Of a DNA stretch of 64,000 nucleotides, positions 1-11,584 are shown piece after piece (positions within the stretch are counted from its first letter, which is position 1; every line of letters starts with the position of its first letter). The DNA comes from Viola odorata (Eukaryota; Streptophyta; Magnoliopsida; Malpighiales; Violaceae), in assembly GCA_963691705.1 (NCBI GenBank), contig OY829541.1:32748719-32812718 (forward strand), given 5' to 3'. The position numbers were made by a program, and so were the translations under genes. A model generated the notes under the pieces. The model saw only the letters and a program-made list of their open reading frames with translations, was not told the DNA's origin and searched no databases.

Positions 1-564
1 ATCATTTCAAAACCTCTCATTTAATTTGTACTCTGCTAAGCTATCCATGATAGAATCACGTAGTAATTAATTTAATCATGCATGGCCCGATGATGAAATA
101 GAGGGCGCTCATTCAGTCTTACGGAAAATTCAGTCCCATCACTACGGTCGGGAATAATCGATCGGTTTAACGATCAATTATTCCTGAACGGTCCCGATTG
201 TGGAAAAGACTAAAGTGACGATTCCTCTGAAGGCCCCCTTTCAAAACGCATTTTATCAAACACCTTTTTAAACACCTCTCTCATCAACTGGTAACTGTTT
301 TTAGATGTGACTCGGGTGCCTAACACCTTCCCGAGACCATAATACGACCCCGAACCTTTTGTCTGGGGTCCAGACCCCCTTTTTTTCGTGCCTTTTGTTT
401 TTTTTTGTTTTTTATGCCATGACGATTAAGGTTCCCTAGACCTAGCGACAAATTGGGGTGGCGACTTCATTGCATGTTGCGAGGCGTCTGTTTACGCTGA
501 GCATCGTAAGGTCTCAAGTTCGTTGCACACTGGAGGATATCTTTTTATTTTCGGGGGCGCGACA
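1..564 (+). repeat. 3' part of the 5' LTR (U5 end)
   Basis: This stretch matches 18816-19381 nearly base for base, with two net indel bases, and ends in ...GCGCGACA like the 3' LTR. The primer binding site follows at once. The LTR start is outside the window. Confidence 0.93.
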
Positions 565-585
565 GTTTGGCGACTTCATTGGGGA
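565..585 (+). other. Primer binding site
   Basis: Directly after the LTR end comes TTTGGCGACTTCATTGGGGA. Ogre elements are known to prime from tRNA-Arg with a site of this look (TGGCGACT...GGGGA). The exact tRNA cannot be confirmed here. A near copy, GTGGCGACTTCATTG, lies about 110 bases upstream inside the LTR. Confidence 0.7.
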
Positions 586-1106
586 ATTTAGGGTCGGAGC
601 CGGTTTCATTTTTTAGAGGTGTTTTTTTGTCTATTTACCTTCTTTGATAAAATGTTGATCTGTTCATTTATTCGCTTTATCAATTGTCATATGCATTTCA
701 TAGTGCCCTACACCCCGGGGACAATTACCAAATTAAGAGGGTAGTAGTGACGCCCTATGACACATGTCCTGGGTAGTGTTCGCCAATCCCAACTCGGATG
801 ATCCCCTAAAGCTAGTCGAAAGGTTACACAATTTCGCAAGGAATCGGGACACTGGAGGACACTTTAGGGACCTTTTCATGGTATCATCCGGGAACCATTC
901 AAGCCAGTTAGAAAAGTCAGAATCAGAGCCCCAGCACGTGCAACATGATTATATCTGCTTTGTCGTGGCTCTATTTGTCTTGTTGCTATGATCTTTCATT
1001 TTTCGTAAATTCTCTGTTATACGAACTGTAAATCTCTTACACATGCAGGTTACTTTACATTTAAAATTTTATTTTTATCCCACAGGACCCGTTTTGCTCA
1101 TTCGAT
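586..1106 (+). other. Retrotransposon leader, no recognised gene
   Basis: This is untranslated leader between the primer binding site and ORF1. A 75-codon reading frame at 764-991 has no recognisable domain and ends in a hydrophobic tail; I see no support for it as a gene. A pyrimidine-rich stretch ending in CACAG at about 1085 could be a splice acceptor just before the ORF1 start. Confidence 0.5.
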
Positions 1107-2810
1107 ATGTCGGCACCTACATTACTTTCACTTGATACTTTTGGGGGACGAAGCTTAGACGATCAGGCTGCCCGAGGAGATCTGTTAGAACAGGGATTCA
1201 CCCCTGACATCACCACTAAGATCAAAGTAGAAGTCATAGACTTCGACTTAACTAGGATTCGAAAGTTGAGAAATGAGCTGACTGAAGATGAGGAGACACA
1301 GTTTGAGGGTAGTTATGGAAAGCTACTAACCCTGGTTGACGTAAAGACTGATTGGGGTTGCATCCGGGCAGCCCTAAAATTTTGGGATCCCTATTATCGG
1401 TGTCTCTCTTTCGACAAAGGAGTGGACTTGACTCCTACACTAGAGGAGTACTCAGCTCTGATGTGCCTCACACCTCCTATATCGGCCATATACCAGAATG
1501 TTTGACTCGACTCCTCGAGTGTCAAAATAAGGCTCGATAGGTTGTTAGGAATCACTACTCGTGTCAGGGAAGGTGACTACTTTTGGTGTTGGTCAGATAT
1601 CGAGGCACGATTTTAGTTGTCCAACGGGAAAAAATGCTTAAGGATTCTGGCTTTCGCCATCGTAGGATTTGTCCTCTTTCCAAAAATGAGGAACGTCATC
1701 GACTTTGCAGCAGCCAATATCTTTTACGAGATGGAAACGAATGCCATCAATCCTACGACAGCTATCTTGGCCGAGACCTTTCGCTCCTTGGACTCTTGTC
1801 GAAGAAAAGGGAAAGGGAGACTTACCTGTTGCACCTAGTTGCTGACAGTATGGTTGGTCAGCCACTTTAAACAGACTCCTGATCAGTCCATTTTCTTTGA
1901 AAGCTCCATAAGATCATGCCCTCTACTCCGGGTTATCAACGCAATGACCACGAATAGATAGGAGATGGAAAATAAGGATGTCTGGATTGACCAATTCATA
2001 AACCTCTCAGAAGAAGACTTCAGTTGGCACGCCAAATGGCTGCAGACCTCCGATCCCATCGTCTGCTGCGGTCCCCTACCTTGGGTTCCTTTGATCGAAG
2101 CATGGGGGTGCGCTCACTATTGCCCTGCCCTCGTCCTCAGACAGTTTTGCATCACGCAAATCATTCCAGTAACATTCGACATGACGAGATCAAACCTTCC
2201 ACACGCCGGAGAAAATCAGAACATTCAGCTGTACACCCAAGACTGGGCCTGCCCTTTTTATCTCAAAGGACGCGTTGCCCCTGCGGCAACGATACCACAA
2301 TATCCACAGTGGAGGTTAAGGCGAGTCAACGGCAATGTCCTACCTCGCCCAGAAAATTAGAAACCGATGAAAGAGGAAGGGGAATCTCAAGTGAGCGAAG
2401 GAATGGATGACATGGCTTACGCTCAAGTGGTAGAATAGATGCGAGCAGCGCAAGAAGAACGAGATCTGATGACAGAGAAAAGAGATATCTCTGAAGCCCA
2501 TCAATATGGCCTGGAGGTCCAGATGAATGAATTGGAAAGGCGTAGCAAGGATATTATCCGCGTACAAGCAGTAAAACAGAAGGTGGCCCTCAGAGACTTC
2601 AAGGAACGTCTGAGCAATGAAATCCGCAAGAAAGAAGCGTCCAGCACTATAATTGAAGACAAGAATTCAACGATAAGGGTCTTGACTACTCGCGCAGACT
2701 TGGGGGATAGGAAGAGCCAGGCACTGCAAAGCCGGATTACCGCTTTAGAGGCCGAGATAGAAATGCAGAAAGGGGAGATGGCCTCGATGGAATACTTTTG
2801 GCAGGAGTGA
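1107..2810 (+). pseudogene. Ogre ORF1: plant-mobile-domain-like protein with coiled coil, broken
   Basis: One reading frame runs through this region and is interrupted by six stops (TGA 1503; TAG 1614, 1836, 1959, 2358, 2436) without needing a frameshift. The N-terminal part has the hallmark WGCIRAALKFWDPYYRC followed by DLTPTLEEYSALM, as in the domain found at the start of Ogre ORF1 and related to the plant mobile domain. Further on, FPKMRNVIDFAAANIFYEM fits the same domain. The last 120 residues (2439-2810) are rich in E, K, R and Q with heptad spacing, a likely coiled coil. The role of this extra ORF before gag is unknown even in intact elements. Without the stops it would be about 567 residues. 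Confidence 0.8.
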
Positions 2811-3617
2811 GAGAATTTCGACTTCCAGGGTTGACACCTTCATGGGACGACTCGAATATCGGCAAACCTTTTCTTTTTCATGTAATTAGGATCCCTGATT
2901 TCATCTATCTTAGCCATTTTTTATGAATTTAGGTAATTGGCAAGTTTACCATATTTTTGTAAACACTTTTTAATAAAGTCGTACTCTTTCGGATATTTAT
3001 TAAATCGCCTCAACTTTCCATATCAATTATCCATCCAATACAACTCAAAAGACCATCGCAAAAAGGAAAGAGAAAATCCCTCCGGGATAAACACAATCGT
3101 TTCACCAAAAATCTAAAAAATCATACCAAATATTCGACACATCCGAGTATTGCTCACTCATGGCCATGTCCTCTTAGCTTATCACAAACTCCAAGCTCAT
3201 GGTATAGATCATCGTCCCTCCCCTCAGTTGGGTTCACCAGGCATCAGGCCCTACGTCGTTTGAAAACATGGTAAAAGAGATCTTCCTAGCATGGCGGCAT
3301 TGGTTGCCCTTGCTGATTTGGGTTTCATAGATAGCATCTCAGATTGTCTCGCATCGTTGGAATGAATAGAGGCTTCCTTCATATTTTGTCGATAACCAGG
3401 ATATCTCGCCTCTCCGACCGCCCTAGAAATATCAAGTGAAAGTGTAGCCGGAAAAGTGAATGAGCAACACGGAGGCCTCAAGATCGCACATCACCTGCGT
3501 ACCCTCACTTGTACTTACTCTTTTCTGTGTTTTTTCCTTTTTTTTAGGATCACGATAGCTCCTCGAAAGTAAGCTACTTCGCACGGGCTCCCCGTAACTA
3601 GACTTCAAAAGCAAAAA
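2811..3617 (+). other. Spacer between ORF1 and gag, no gene seen
   Basis: AT-rich noncoding DNA follows the ORF1 stop and then a pyrimidine-rich stretch (3520-3545) ends in a TTTTTTTTTAG at about 3547, which could act as a splice acceptor for gag. Small reading frames on the minus strand (3251-3614) show no domain. Confidence 0.5.
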
Positions 3618-5087
3618 ATGACTGAACAGGCTAAGGCCGATGAAGCGCTAACAGCAGAATCGCAGAGTTAGAGGAACAAGTTAGGATTACTACAGAAAGG
3701 GCCGCCAGGGCCGAAAGGGAAAGAGATGAAGCTACCACCGAATTCCCTCCGAGTTTTTATCCCACTCAAACAGGAGGACCTCCCTCTTCGCTCGCCGTCG
3801 CAGGACCTTCGGTACCTCCACCACTTTCTGGCCCTGAAGGCCAGTGGAGATGGATTAGTCCCTTCACTGTACCCACCACTGCAAATCCTATAGTTAATAC
3901 GGGTGAAGAGATTGCCACGTCACTTCAGCGCCTTTCAACCAACCCTGCTGTGGACTCCAGCAATAGCCAGGCCCACCTAGAGACCTCATATCTCCCTCCC
4001 CCTCTTCCGAGCACAGTTCCCGGACCTGTGTGAATTCAGCATCTTGCTTTCAACCCAGCGTAACCTCAGTTCTCGTCAGAACCTCTGCTACCCTTCGGTC
4101 CTAACCCCATTATGGCGGAGAAACTAAAAAGTGACAGGCTGAATCTGCTCGAAGAAAGACTCCGAGCGATCGAAGGGGCTGATCCCTTTGACCCGACTGG
4201 CCCCGCCGATATGTGTATGGTCCCCGGGATTGTTATACCACCAAAGTACAAGATCCCCGACTTCGAAAAGTATACTGGGGTAGAGTGCCCAAAGACCCAC
4301 CTTAGAGCATACTGCAATAAGATGGCAAAGATGATGCACAACGAGCCATTGTTGATTCATCTATTCTGAGAAATCTTGACCAAGCACGCCCTAACTTGGT
4401 ATATGGGTCTAGACAGAGCCAGGATAAGGACATGGAGAGATCTGTCCGATGCCTTCTACAGGCAATATAAATTCAACATGGAGGTAGCCCCCGACCGCGC
4501 CGACCTGCAAAATCTGGAAAAGAAAGTCGGCGAGTCCGTGAAAACATATGCTCAGAGATGGAGAGAGTTGGCTTCTAGAATCTCTCCACCTTTAAGCGAC
4601 AAGGAACTCTTGTCGATTTTCTTGCACACCTTCAAAGCTCCCCACTACACCTACCTGATCTCGAATCCTTCAAACAGCTTCTCCGACATGGTCCTAATTG
4701 TCGAAAGAGTCGAGCAAGGGATTAAGTCCGGACGAATCATACCTCCGACACCAGAGTCTGCGCCAAAGAAAGCGTCCATCATGAAAAGGGATGTTGGATT
4801 TGTCGCTCGCCAAGCTAATCAAGGGCAACCATTTCCACCACCTCCGCCTTATTTATCGCCACTGCCCTACCCTTTGCCATCACTATATCAACCCACCTTC
4901 TTTCCTTTCACCTCGCCACCCGTTGCTAATATTGCACCTCAAAATCCTACGCATTTCCCACCACCTCCGGTACAAACATTACAACCCATGCAACCTAAGC
5001 CATATAACCCACCAAAAGACCCAAATAGCCAAAACACGTCAAACAATCGGTGGAACCGAGAGCCTTTGCCTCCTCTCCCTCTTCCTG

Positions 5088-6400
5088 CGGGAGAAATCTA
5101 CAAACATCTCTTGGCGGCTGGACAGATCGTACCAGTTCCAGCTCAGCCTCAAATGCCTCCTTACCCGAAATGGTATGATCTCAACGCAAGGTGCGAATAT
5201 CACGCTGGAGCCCCGGGTCACACTCTGGAAAATTGCTTCGCATTTAAAGCAAAAGTCCATCACTTGATCAAAAGTGGATGGGTATCTTTCGAAGGGTTAG
5301 CAAAGGGACTCAACAAATCCACCAACCCTCTCCCCAATCATTCCCAAGGAAAGGGAGGGGTGAACGCCATCTCGGAAGGAGAAAGCAATGACCTTATTTC
5401 TTTGGCATCTAGTTGGCCACAAGAACAGATTTTCCTGGCCTTAGCTCGAGGGGGATATATGCCATACTCGGAGAGCAATCCAAGTCACTGCATGTACTGC
5501 AAGGGAAGCGACAGTCATGAGATCCAAAGTTGCGAGTTGTTCGCAGGAAAGGTGAGACAACTCTCAAGTCTCGGAGTAATACAAACCCAAAAAGTGACCC
5601 ACGGGGAAGGATCCATTAGCGCCATCAGAGAAGGATTTCCTATCACACCTAACTCCAAAGGAACCCCACTCCAAATCATCCAAAAGAAAAGATCAACTTC
5701 GTCGTGCAAGCGGTTCTCCGCACGCCGCGACGAGGGCGACCGCGAGATTGACACTCTGGGCCAGCCTTTCGGGAATTCGATTACCTTGTCAGGTATTCGG
5801 CACCACCCTCCCATTCTAGCACAGCGCCATTACTATCCTCTTGGGAATCCTCGGACTCCGAATCATACCCTTCACCGACATGGTCACTTTCTCTGTTTCC
5901 TTTGAAAGAGATCTACGCAAGCCTCCTGGCAGACGGGCAGATGACACCATCCCCGCTCTCACCTCAATCAACTCCTTACCCTAGCTGGTATGATCCCAAG
6001 GTTAGTTGCGAATATCACGCCGGAACCCGCGGACACTCCCTAGAAAACTGTTACGCCTTTAGAGAAAAGGTTGATCATCTAACCAAGCAAGGATGAATCT
6101 CTTCCGAAGACTTAGCAAAGGGTCCTGATGTGACAACCAGTCATCTGTCACCCCATAATCCTGGGATGAACGGCGTACTTTCTGGAGAAATCGACGATTC
6201 TCACCCTTCAGTAAGGGAAACGCCCAATGAAGAACTGTTCTTCGCATTAGCTAAAAATGCATACCTGCCATTTTCGGAGAATAATCAAGCCCAATGCCTA
6301 TTCTGCCAAGGGGAAAGCAAGCACGACATCCAGGATTGCAGACTTTTTTGGCAGAAAGTCAAGCAACTCACAGCATTCGGGATCATTCAGACCGAAGGGG
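5088..6400 (+). repeat. Tandem duplication of the gag zinc-finger module
   Basis: Two related modules sit head to tail: about 5088-5590 and 5902-6400. Each begins with an EIY-LLA-GQ segment, then PYP-WYD, then C-x2-H-x4-GH-x4-C, an ALA-----PFSE or PYSE segment, then C-x2-C-x4-H-x4-C, and closes with K-QL--G-IQT. The copies agree at motif level but differ in many residues, so the duplication is older than this insertion or under different constraint. The linker between them holds a frameshift. Confidence 0.85.
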
Positions 6401-7008
6401 AAACCCAAGGAGCGATCAACGCCATCGAGGATAATTCCCCAGCACCATATTCCATCGAATATGTGGCCCAAACAGGGGATACGGCCACGACCCCATGCAA
6501 AGTAGTGTTCACATTAGCTGTGAATACTCCTAGCCGAGACTTACACGCGGTCTCATTCACCTACGGATACACGGTGGTCACCACCCCTCCTACAGTCACA
6601 CCAACAGGACTCGCTGTCGGTGAAGCCTCTCATATCGGGGGCATGACCCGCACCGAAAGATGTTACATCTCGGAGGAAGTAGAGAAGCAACGACAAGCCA
6701 AAGGAGAAAATCCTGTGATCCGCGAAGAGACGGTCGAAGAGACGCATGGGTTGAGCAAACCTGTAACCGAGGACGAGATAGCTGAGTTCCTCAAGATCAT
6801 GAAACGGAGCGAGTTCAGCATCATCGAACAGCTAAAGAAAACCCCAGCTCGCATTTCCATCATGGAACTAATCCTTACTTCAGAGCCTCATCGCCAAGCC
6901 CTCTTAAACGTCTTAAAGCAAGCCTTCGTGACTAAGGATATCACCATGGAAGGGGTGGAAAACCTTGTTGGAAGGATTCAAGCCCTAAGCAGCATTTCCT
7001 TCTCCGAA

Positions 7009-7056
7009 GGAGAGATCGATCCCGCAGGGAGAGATCGATCCTGCAGGGAGAGATCA
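7009..7056 (+). repeat. 19-bp tandem duplication causing a frameshift at the gag/protease join
   Basis: The unit GGAGAGATCGATCCCGCAG occurs at 7009-7027 and again with one change at 7028-7046, followed by GGAGAGATC. Because 19 is not a multiple of three, it throws the upstream frame out of register with the protease. Confidence 0.85.
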
Positions 7057-7059
7057 CAA

Positions 7060-7997
7060 CAAGGCCATATACATCACGGTAGAATGCAAGGGACATGTCA
7101 TAGCGAAGGCCCTGATCGACAATGGGTCCGCACTGAATGTCATGCCCAGGCATGTCCTCGAACAACTACCAGTCGATTTCTCTCACATGAAACCTAGCGG
7201 AATGATGGCTAGGGCTTTCGACGGCACCACCCAAGAGATCATCGGGAACTTTGAGTTGGATATGGTCATCGGGCCCCACACTTTCACCTTGACATTTTAG
7301 ATCATGGAAATCCAACCCGCCTACAGCATGCTTCTAGGACGGCCTTGGATCCATTCAGCAGGAGTTGTCCCCTCTTCCCTGCATCAGTCCCTCAAATACG
7401 TCAAAGACAATACCCTCGTCACAATAAAGGCAGAAGAAGCCTTGATCTTGGCCAAGCATGCATCCGTGCCTTACATCAAAACTGCTGAAACCTTGGAGAG
7501 CTCTTTTCAAGCCTTCGAGATCGTCAACGCGGATTGGATCGAGGGAGGATCCCCCGTTTTCAAAGCCTCAAAATCTGAAATGACCGAAGCAACCACTAAG
7601 TGTATACTGGAGGGAATCTTCCAACTAGGAAAATGGCTCGGCGTCGAGTTACAAGGGTCAAAAGGCTGGGCCTCTCCGAAGAGCTTCGGAGATCGTTTCG
7701 GGATAGGGTACCAACCCAGCGGGCCGATTTTGCCAGAATTGCCCAAGAAAAGAAAGAAAAATAGCTGGCTAAGCTATTTGGACGTTCTGCGCCAGATGGC
7801 AAAATGTAAATCCCCCATATCAGAACCATGTTCCCATTCGCAGCCGGAACCATCAATGGAAGTCCAATCGGGGTATCAGACCTCCGTATCTGCACTCTGG
7901 GAGAAGAAGAATCGTCGCCTGGTTCAGTCATTTTCGTAAAGAAGTCAGGGAAGTCTATGTGCAACTGGACCATCACCATGCTTCCGGATGTCTCTCC
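7060..7997 (+). pseudogene. pro: Retroelement aspartic protease, broken
   Basis: Protease cuts the gag-pol polyprotein. The active-site loop ALIDNGSALNVMP is visible at about 7108-7146 (the D-x-G catalytic triad with N in the middle), and the later hydrophobic strand and MLLGRPWIHSAG segment fit retropepsins of Tat elements. A TAG stop at 7298 and a frameshift near 7840 break it. After that shift the segment GTINGSPIGVSDLRICTLG, and then VIFVKKSGKSMCNW, lead up to a splice donor at 7998. Confidence 0.82.
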
Positions 7998-8145
7998 GTA
8001 ATTACTCCTTTTAGAAAAAATACATGTTTGCATGTTTTTCTTACGAAAACATTTTTGTAGGAACCAACGTTCCCCTTTTGTTAAAAATCAATATATATAC
8101 AATTTTCATTTTACGCATCTCTCATTTTCGCATTTTTAATTTTAG
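7998..8145 (+). other. Putative Ogre-type intron between protease and RT
   Basis: Reading frames close here, the sequence turns T-rich, and it starts with GTAATT and ends with a pyrimidine run plus TTTTAG. Ogre elements are known to carry an intron just here that must be removed to express RT. The splice sites are read by eye. Confidence 0.6.
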
Positions 8146-9388
8146 GATGAATGTTAGTTCGGATTGTCATGATAAAACCTATGCCTTTACGGGCGAAGAA
8201 ATCATCATTACAACCGAAGATAAGGCCGAAATCTCCGGCGAATTGGCCCATTTACTGGAAAGTTCAGAAAAGGAAATAACCCCTCATCGGGAGGAATTGG
8301 ACGAAGTGAATTTGGGGGCAAGCAACGAGAATCAGAAGCTGGTTAAGATCGGAACTACCCTGGATACGACTCAGAGAGAAAGGTTGATCTCTCTCCTCAA
8401 AAACTACTCCGACGTATTCGCATGGTCATACGCCGATATGCCAGGTCTTGATCCCGGGATAGTTGAGCATCGTATCCCGTTAAAGCCTAAGTTTAAACCT
8501 GTCAAACAAAAATGTCGGAGGATGCATCCAGACATCCTTCTGAAAATCAAAGAAGAAATTACCAAGCAGCTAGATGCGGGTTTCTTGAGAGTTGCCGAGT
8601 ACCCAGAATGGATCGCCAATATAGTGCCAGTGCCTAAGAAAGATGGGAAGGTTCGCATGTGCGTGGACTTTTGGGATCTTAATCGAGCCAGCCCTAAAGA
8701 CGACTTCCCGCTTCCCCATATCGACATCCTGGTGGATAGTGCCACCCGAAACGACATGTTCTTCTTCATGGATGGATTTTCGGGGTACAATCAGATCACG
8801 ATGGCACCCGAAGACAGTGAAAAGACGACCTTCATCACGCCCTAGGGAACCTTCTGCTACAAAGTGATGCCCTTCGGATTAAAGAACGCAGGAACCACTT
8901 ACCAACGCGCTGTCGTCACCCTTTTCCATGACATGATGCATAAGCAGTTGGAAATATATGTCGACGACATGATAGCCAAATCTCGCGGCACGCAAGATCA
9001 TGTAGACATCCTAAAGAAGGTATTCAAAAGGTTGAGGCAATTTCAACTACGGCTAAACCCAGCTAAGTGCACCTTTGGAGTGAGCTCCGGAAAGTTGTTA
9101 GGATTCATCGTCAGCAACAAAGGCATAGAAGTGGATCATGATAAGATAAAAGCAATACAAGAGCTACCCGTTCCCAGCACCGAAACAGAAGTACGAAGCT
9201 TCTTAGGGCACCTCAACTACATCGCTCGCTTTATCAGCCAGTTAACACTTACTTGCGAGCCGATGTTCAAAATGCTAAGGAAGCACGGAGATGCAGAATG
9301 GGACGAAGACTGCTAGAAAGCCTTCAAGAAAATCAAGACATATCTGCAAAGCCCACCGGAACTAGTTCCCCCGACGCTAGGACATCCC
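8146..9388 (+). pseudogene. pol: Reverse transcriptase domain, broken
   Basis: RT copies the element RNA into DNA. The order of motifs is complete: IPLKPKFKPVKQKCRRMHPD, then WIANIVPVPKKDGKVRMCVD, DFPLPHIDILVD, the first catalytic Asp in MDGFSGYNQI, VMPFGLKNAGTTYQR, the YVDDMIAKS active site (box with two Asp), and LGFIVSNKGIEVD. Stops TAG 8843 (between ITP and GTFCY) and TAG 9314 interrupt one frame that is otherwise open. Confidence 0.9.
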
Positions 9389-10260
9389 TTGCTCATGTAC
9401 ATGACAGTCACGGCTAGCGCCATGGGTTGCGTTTTGGGACAGCACGACGAGTCAGGAAGGCGTGAACAAGCCATCTACTACCTCAGCAAAAAATTCAATG
9501 AATGCAAGATACGCTACTCCATGTTGGAACAAACTTGTTGCGCCCTAGCATTGTGCGCCCGAAGGCTCCGGCAGTACATGTTGTATTACACGACATGGCT
9601 AATCTCTCGTATGGATCCCCTGAAGTACATCTTCGAGAAGCCATACCTATCAAGTCACATTTGTAAATGGCAAGTCTTACTAGCTGAGCACGAGATCATA
9701 TACGTAACCCGGAAGGCGGTTAAGGCAAGCACCCTCGCCTATCATTTGGCTGATCACGCCTCGGACGAATATGAGTCGTTGAGCTTCGATTTCCCTGATG
9801 AGGATATCATATTTATTGATGACGAGATCGCAGAAGATCTCCGAGAAGATGATTGGTGGACCATGTTCTTCGACGGTGCGGTGAACCTCTCGGGCAAGGG
9901 AGTAGGAGCCGTGGTCATAGCCCCAGATGGCCGTCAATTCCCTATAGCATGCAAATTGAACTTCCCATGCACCAACAACATCGCCGAGTATGAGGCATGC
10001 ATCAGCGGTCTGATGGCGGCAATCGACCTAAAAGTAAAGAAGCTCAAAATCTTCGACGATTCAGCACTCATCATCTACCGAGCCCAGGATCTATGGCAGA
10101 CACGGGATTCCAAGCTCATCCCTTATCAAAGGTTACTCACCCAACTCACGCGGGAATTCGAGGAAACCAAATTCGACCGAGTCGACAGAGAAAAGAACCG
10201 CTTCGCAGACGCGTTAGCCACGTTGGCATCGATGTTCAAATTAGAGTGCGGAGTAATGCT
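9389..10260 (+). pseudogene. pol: Double RNase H region of pol
   Basis: The first RNase H follows RT (about 9389-9740, from MTVTASAMGCVLGQHDE to the LAYHLADHA end). A second, archaeal-type RNase H starts at about 9855 with FFDGAVNLSGKGVGAVVIAP and continues with NIAEYEACISGLMAA. Two RNase H domains in a row mark the Tat/Ogre lineage. The frame is open from 9389 to 11281. Confidence 0.87.
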
Positions 10261-11584
10261 TCAGCCATTGAGGGTGGAAGTAAAGGAAACTTCGGCATGC
10301 TGTGTCGCCTTGGAAGAAGAACCTGACGGCAAGCCATGGTTCCACGACTTAGTACAATTCATCAGAAACCAGGAGTATCCACCGGGGGCAAGCCGGGTTA
10401 GCAAAAAAACCCTCCAGTGCTTAGCACTAGACTTCTACCTCGACGGCGAAGTTCTGTATAAAAGGAGAGCTGATGGAGCTTTGCTTCGTTGCATCACCAT
10501 GGCCGAGGCAAAGAGAATCATAACGGAGATCCACGAAGGGGTTTGTTCCACGCACGCAAGTGGGCACATGATGGCGAGACAGATAATGAGGCAAGGTTAT
10601 TTTTGGCTCACCATTGAACGAGATTGCACCGACTATTTTCGAAAGTGCCACAAATGTCAAATTTACACGGACCATCTCCATGTCCCTCCAGCCCCTCTCT
10701 TCAGCATGGCATCGCCTTGGCCTTTGTCGATGTGGGGAATCGACATCATCGGCCAAATTCATCCAACAGCCTCTAATGGTCATCGCTTCATCCTCATAGC
10801 AATCGACTACTTCACCAAGTGGGTAGAGGTCGCCTCTTACTCCAACATCACTCAGAAAATGACCATGCGATTCATTGAGAAAAATATCATCTGCCGTCAT
10901 GGAGTCCCAGAAATAATCATCACGGACAACGGCACCAATCTAAACGGGAAAATGATCGACAGTCTTTGCCAACGTTGGAAGGTGAAGCACCGAAACTCAT
11001 CCCCATATCGTCCAAAAATTAATGGCGCAGTAGAAGCGGCAAACAAAAACCTGAAGAGAATCATCCAAAAAATGGTGATCACTCACAAAGGTTGGCAGGA
11101 CATGCTTCCCTTCGCACTGCATGCTTACCGGATAGCAACTCGTACGTCCACAAGGGCAACTCCCTACTCGTTATTTTACGGCATGGAAGCCGTAATTCCT
11201 CTTGAGGTAGAAATCCCTTCTCTCAGAATCCTGGCAGAATCGGAAGTAGAAGAATCGGATTGGGCAAGAGTGAGGTACGAGTAGTTAAACCTCCTTCCCG
11301 AAAAGCGCTTTGCCGCTATCTGCCATGCACAATTATATCAGCAAAGAATGGCCAACTCTTATAACAAGAAAGTACGACCTCGCGAATTCAAGACTGAGGA
11401 TTTAGTGCTGAAGAAGATTCGCCCTCATCAGGAGGCTAGTCAAGGAAAGTGGGCCCCAAGGTACGAGGGCCCATATCTAGTCAAAAGTGCATTCTCGGGG
11501 GGTGCCCTAATGCTAACCAACATGGGCGGAGATGATCTACCAAGACCGGTAAATACTGATGTCGTCAAGATATACTTCGCCTGA
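10261..11584 (+). pseudogene. pol: Integrase of the Ogre element, broken near the C terminus
   Basis: Integrase inserts the cDNA into the host genome. The zinc-binding part shows H-x-H spacing in HEGVCSTHASGHM and C-x2-C in CHKCQI. The catalytic core shows the D,D,E triad: Asp in MWGIDIIG, Asp in IITDNGTN and Glu in NGAVEAANK. A TAG at 11282 interrupts the frame, which then continues to a natural end at 11584 with MANSYNKKVRPREF and a GPYLV-type C-terminal domain. Confidence 0.9.

Larger units (their letters stand above)
3618..7060 (+). pseudogene. gag: gag polyprotein of the Ogre element, broken
   Basis: Gag packages the element RNA into virus-like particles. A start at 3618 leads into an acidic coiled segment, a Pro/Ser-rich linker, and then the retrotransposon gag domain (about 4112-4740) with the typical WYMGLDRARIRTWRDLSDAF and YAQRWRELASRISPPLSD. 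A proline-rich stretch follows, then a zinc-knuckle module CEYHAGAPGHTLENC and a second finger CMYCKGSDSHEIQSC. The same pair occurs again downstream at about 6010 and 6293, see the separate repeat entry. Breaks: a shift near 3645, TGA 4031, TAA 4061, TGA 4367, a shift between about 5680 and 5902, and TGA 6094. The protein cannot be made in one piece. Confidence 0.85.

Noticed and set aside
4791..5267. Second 158-codon frame over gag
   Set aside because: It is a shifted shadow of the Pro-rich gag linker and zinc finger.
1107..11584. TAG read-through or an alternative code to explain the many TAG stops
   Set aside because: TGA and TAA stops and clear frameshifts are also present, and host genes nearby end normally.
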